Assembly: GCA_024643445.1 (NCBI GenBank)
Contig: JAHEMX010000134.1
Location: 1 to 8,342 of the forward strand
Length of the DNA: 8,342 bases
Source: Desulfobulbaceae bacterium
GTDB lineage: Bacteria > Desulfobacterota > Desulfobulbia > Desulfobulbales > Desulfocapsaceae
Direction of reading: 5' to 3'
Shown: positions 6,502 through 8,342 of the stretch, piece by piece
How positions within the stretch are numbered: position 1 is the first letter of the stretch
How the letters are laid out: the number at the start of each line of letters is the position of its first letter
Translations under genes and position numbers: made by a program
The notes under the pieces: model-generated
Told to the model about the DNA's origin: nothing
The model's database searches: none
The model's input: the letters and a program-made list of their open reading frames with translations, nothing else

Positions 6502-7032
6502 ATGAATTCAAGAGTGATTGCCGCTATTTTTGTTGCTGTCTTCATGATCGGTGTGAGTGCCGCCTTCGGTGCTGATTATGACCATGAAGTCAAAGCGAAA
6601 AACATCAGTTTTGCCTGGAAAATCGACGGAGACAAGCTGCTCGGAAAGATGTCGGCAAAGACGGATGGCTGGGTCGCCGTTGGTTTTAATCCCAGCACGA
6701 AAATGAAAGATGCCAATATCATCATTGGCTATGTAGACGGCAAAGATGCCAAGATTTATGACCATTTTGGCGAAAAGGCGACCGGGCACTCCGAAGATAC
6801 CAAACAAGGTGGAAGCGAGGATGTAACCCTGGTGAGCGGGGTTGAAGAGGGGGGGATGACCACCATTGAGTTCACTATTCCGATCAAGTCGGCCGACAAA
6901 CTGGATGGTGTGCTTTCTGCTGACTCGGACACCGTACTTATCCTTGCTTACGGGGATCGTGACAGCATCAAGGCTCGTCATAAATATCGAACCAGCATGA
7001 CGGTTAACCTCGGCACGGGTGCTGTAAAATAA
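6502..7032 (+). CDS. Secreted DOMON-domain protein, possibly haem-binding
   Basis: A 176-residue protein with a Sec signal peptide (MNSRV, a hydrophobic core at about 6-20, likely cleavage after AFGA near residue 24) and a single DOMON beta-sandwich domain of about 30-170. Typical DOMON features are ISFAWKIDGDKLLGKM, TDGWVAVGFNP at 54-64, the following MKDANIIIGYV, and a C-terminal AYGDRDSIKARHKYRTS. In haem-binding DOMON domains the iron ligands are a Met shortly after the GWxAxGF segment and a His near the end. Here Met68 and His160 occupy comparable places, so haem b binding is plausible but inferred; sugar binding is the alternative. The start at 6502 is preferred over the in-frame 6439 because GGGAGG lies about 8 nt upstream and the signal peptide then starts correctly. 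It is first in an apparent operon, 21 bp before the SCO gene, suggesting a periplasmic role linked to the oxidase. Confidence 0.85.
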   Translation: MNSRVIAAIFVAVFMIGVSAAFGADYDHEVKAKNISFAWKIDGDKLLGKMSAKTDGWVAVGFNPSTKMKDANIIIGYVDGKDAKIYDHFGEKATGHSEDTKQGGSEDVTLVSGVEEGGMTTIEFTIPIKSADKLDGVLSADSDTVLILAYGDRDSIKARHKYRTSMTVNLGTGAVK

Positions 7033-7053
7033 TCGCCGATAGCCACTGATTTC

Positions 7054-7878
7054 GTGAAACGTATTACCATACTGAAAACCATTGTCCTGTTCGGCGGTCT
7101 GCTGCTGCTCCCGGTAGCCGGTCTTTCGCTCGATTCGTCTGGTGCAGGCACGGATGGCAGTTCAGATCAGCAAGGCAGAATCTGGATCGAAGAGCAGACC
7201 GGCGCAGTGGTTCCTCTGGACACGTCCTTTGTCGATGAAAACAACGTTACCGTCACCCTCCGGGGTTTGCTGACCAAACCGACCATTCTGCTGCCGATCT
7301 ATTTCTATTGCCCGAATTCCTGTCCGAGCAATCTTGCCAATCTTGCCGTGGCGATCGACAGGATGAAGCTTCAGGCGGGCAAGGATTATCGGGTTATCGC
7401 CCTGAGTTTCAATGATCAGGAAACCCCGGAGCAGGCCCGCTCGGCAAAGCGTAACTACCTGAAAATGCTTCATCAAGGATTTCCCGAGCAGGAATGGAAG
7501 TTTCTCACCGGCAGTAAAGAGAACATTGCGGCCGTTCTCGATGTTATCGGCTACACCTTCAAGCCTGTTGCCGACGGAACCTTTATCCATCCTTCAGCCC
7601 TGGTGGCCCTGGCCAAGGATGGAACGGTTATCAAGTATGTCTATGGTTCATTTATCCCGGGGGATGTGGAAATCGCCCTGGTGGAAGCAGACCGGGGGGC
7701 TCCCGCCCGATCAGTCAAGCGGCTGCTGAATTTCTGCTTTAACTACGATCCCGATGCCAATAAAGGATTTTTCCAGACAACAAAATTAATCGTGTTGTCT
7801 CTTTTCGGTGTTCTGGTAGTGTTATTTTTTGTGATGTTTCTCAGAAAAAAGGAGAGAGGTAATTCCGGAAACGGATAA
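7054..7878 (+). CDS. SCO1/SenC-family copper chaperone for cytochrome oxidase assembly
   Basis: A 274-residue membrane-anchored protein with a thioredoxin-like fold facing the periplasm. It is predicted to deliver copper to, or reduce, the CuA site of cytochrome c oxidase. Residues about 5-25 are a signal peptide or N-terminal anchor. The copper motif is CPNSC (Cys86, Cys90) inside YFYCPNSCPSNL, and the distal ligand is His179 in TFIHPSALVAL, so all three copper ligands are present. Residues about 244-263 form a second membrane helix, followed by a basic tail (RKKER). The conserved segment LLNFCFNYDPD at 224-234 precedes it. The start is GTG with no clear ribosome binding site, 21 bp after the DOMON stop, so translation may be coupled. 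No in-frame start lies further upstream before the stop at 7030. Oxidase subunit I begins 20 bp downstream. Confidence 0.92.
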   Translation: MKRITILKTIVLFGGLLLLPVAGLSLDSSGAGTDGSSDQQGRIWIEEQTGAVVPLDTSFVDENNVTVTLRGLLTKPTILLPIYFYCPNSCPSNLANLAVAIDRMKLQAGKDYRVIALSFNDQETPEQARSAKRNYLKMLHQGFPEQEWKFLTGSKENIAAVLDVIGYTFKPVADGTFIHPSALVALAKDGTVIKYVYGSFIPGDVEIALVEADRGAPARSVKRLLNFCFNYDPDANKGFFQTTKLIVLSLFGVLVVLFFVMFLRKKERGNSGNG

Positions 7879-7898
7879 CCGCAACCTGGATGATTGAT

Positions 7899-8342
7899 AT
7901 GACAGTGCAACAATCGTTTTATGATACACCCTCGCCGCCGGGTCTGACTGGTATAAAAGCCTGGCTGTTGACACATGATCACAAGCGTCTCGCCCTGATG
8001 TATCTCTGGGCGGTGTTCTTCTGGCTGGTTCTCGCCCTGTTTCTCGGGCTGGCGCTGCGCACGGAATTGATGTTCATCGATGAGACGATCATGTCGGCAG
8101 AGGTTTACAACGCCATCTTCACCCTGCACGGCGTTATCATGATCTTTCTCTTTGTGATTCCGGCCATCCCGGCAATTTTCGGCAATTTTTTCCTGCCGAT
8201 CCAGATTGGCGCCGATGACGTTTTTTTCCCCCGACTCAACCTGTTTTCCTGGTATCTTTATATGATCGGAGGGGTGGTGGCGATTATTTCGCTTTTTACC
8301 GGGGACGGTTTTGCCGATACCGGCTGGACCTTCTACGTGCCG
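7899..8342 (+). CDS. Cytochrome c oxidase subunit I, N-terminal part (cut by right edge)
   Basis: The first 148 residues of the catalytic subunit of a haem-copper (aa3/caa3-type) terminal oxidase, which reduces oxygen to water and pumps protons at the cytoplasmic membrane. Diagnostic segments are THDHKRLALMYL at about 25-36 before helix I, FTLHG with His77 (a ligand of the low-spin haem) in helix II, FGNFFLPIQIGADDVFFPRLN at 94-114 and DTGWTFYVP at 140-148, the normal loop after helix III. The frame stays open to the last base. The ATG at 7899 is preferred, with a weak GGA 8 nt upstream; an in-frame ATG at 7890 would add three residues. The gene follows SCO directly, so copper insertion and oxidase synthesis are probably coordinated. 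The CuB and proton-channel residues lie beyond the window, so subtype cannot be settled. A cytochrome bd or cbb3 enzyme is excluded by the motifs. Confidence 0.93.
   Translation, partial: MTVQQSFYDTPSPPGLTGIKAWLLTHDHKRLALMYLWAVFFWLVLALFLGLALRTELMFIDETIMSAEVYNAIFTLHGVIMIFLFVIPAIPAIFGNFFLPIQIGADDVFFPRLNLFSWYLYMIGGVVAIISLFTGDGFADTGWTFYVP

Overview
The window looks like a bacterial chromosome segment of moderate GC content. It most resembles the Desulfobacterota (former Deltaproteobacteria), perhaps Desulfuromonadales- or Desulfobulbales-like. That placement is an inference from gene content: a two-iron desulfoferrodoxin sits next to a DOMON protein, a SCO copper protein and a haem-copper oxidase subunit I. 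This suggests an anaerobe-type organism that also handles oxygen. No mobile elements, CRISPR arrays, tRNA or rRNA genes were seen.

Layout. (1) The first 30 bases are the start of a minus-strand gene running off the left edge, preceded by a strong ribosome binding site. (2) A 684-bp intergenic region (31-714) holds two tandem copies of an 18-bp dyad (192-209 and 225-242). It also holds a near-consensus sigma70 promoter (363-391) followed by an intrinsic terminator (454-482), which together predict a free-standing RNA of about 85 nt. (3) A large plus-strand gene (715-3360) encodes a multidomain membrane glycosyltransferase: an N-terminal GT2 polyprenyl-phosphate sugar synthase, a four-helix GtrA-like middle, and a C-terminal GT-C (PMT/ArnT-like) transferase. 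(4) A convergent minus-strand class II fumarase gene (fumC) follows. (5) Across a short divergent intergenic region with overlapping -10 hexamers lies a plus-strand hypoxanthine/mismatch DNA glycosylase gene. (6) A minus-strand desulfoferrodoxin (superoxide reductase) gene has a textbook terminator and a leader with a strong stem-loop. (7) A 436-bp divergent region leads to a plus-strand apparent operon: secreted DOMON protein, SCO assembly factor, then cytochrome c oxidase subunit I, cut by the right edge.

How the parts may work together. The right half is an oxygen-handling neighbourhood. Superoxide reductase detoxifies superoxide in the cytoplasm, while the divergent operon encodes an aa3/caa3-type terminal oxidase, its copper-delivery factor and a periplasmic, possibly haem-binding, DOMON protein. 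FumC is an oxygen-stable class of fumarase, and the glycosylase repairs deaminated bases, so both fit without being clearly linked. The glycosyltransferase is probably a self-contained sugar-modification system for surface glycan or lipid. No wholly new system is evident. The most unusual items are the one-polypeptide glycosyltransferase, the predicted small RNA and the tandem operator dyads.
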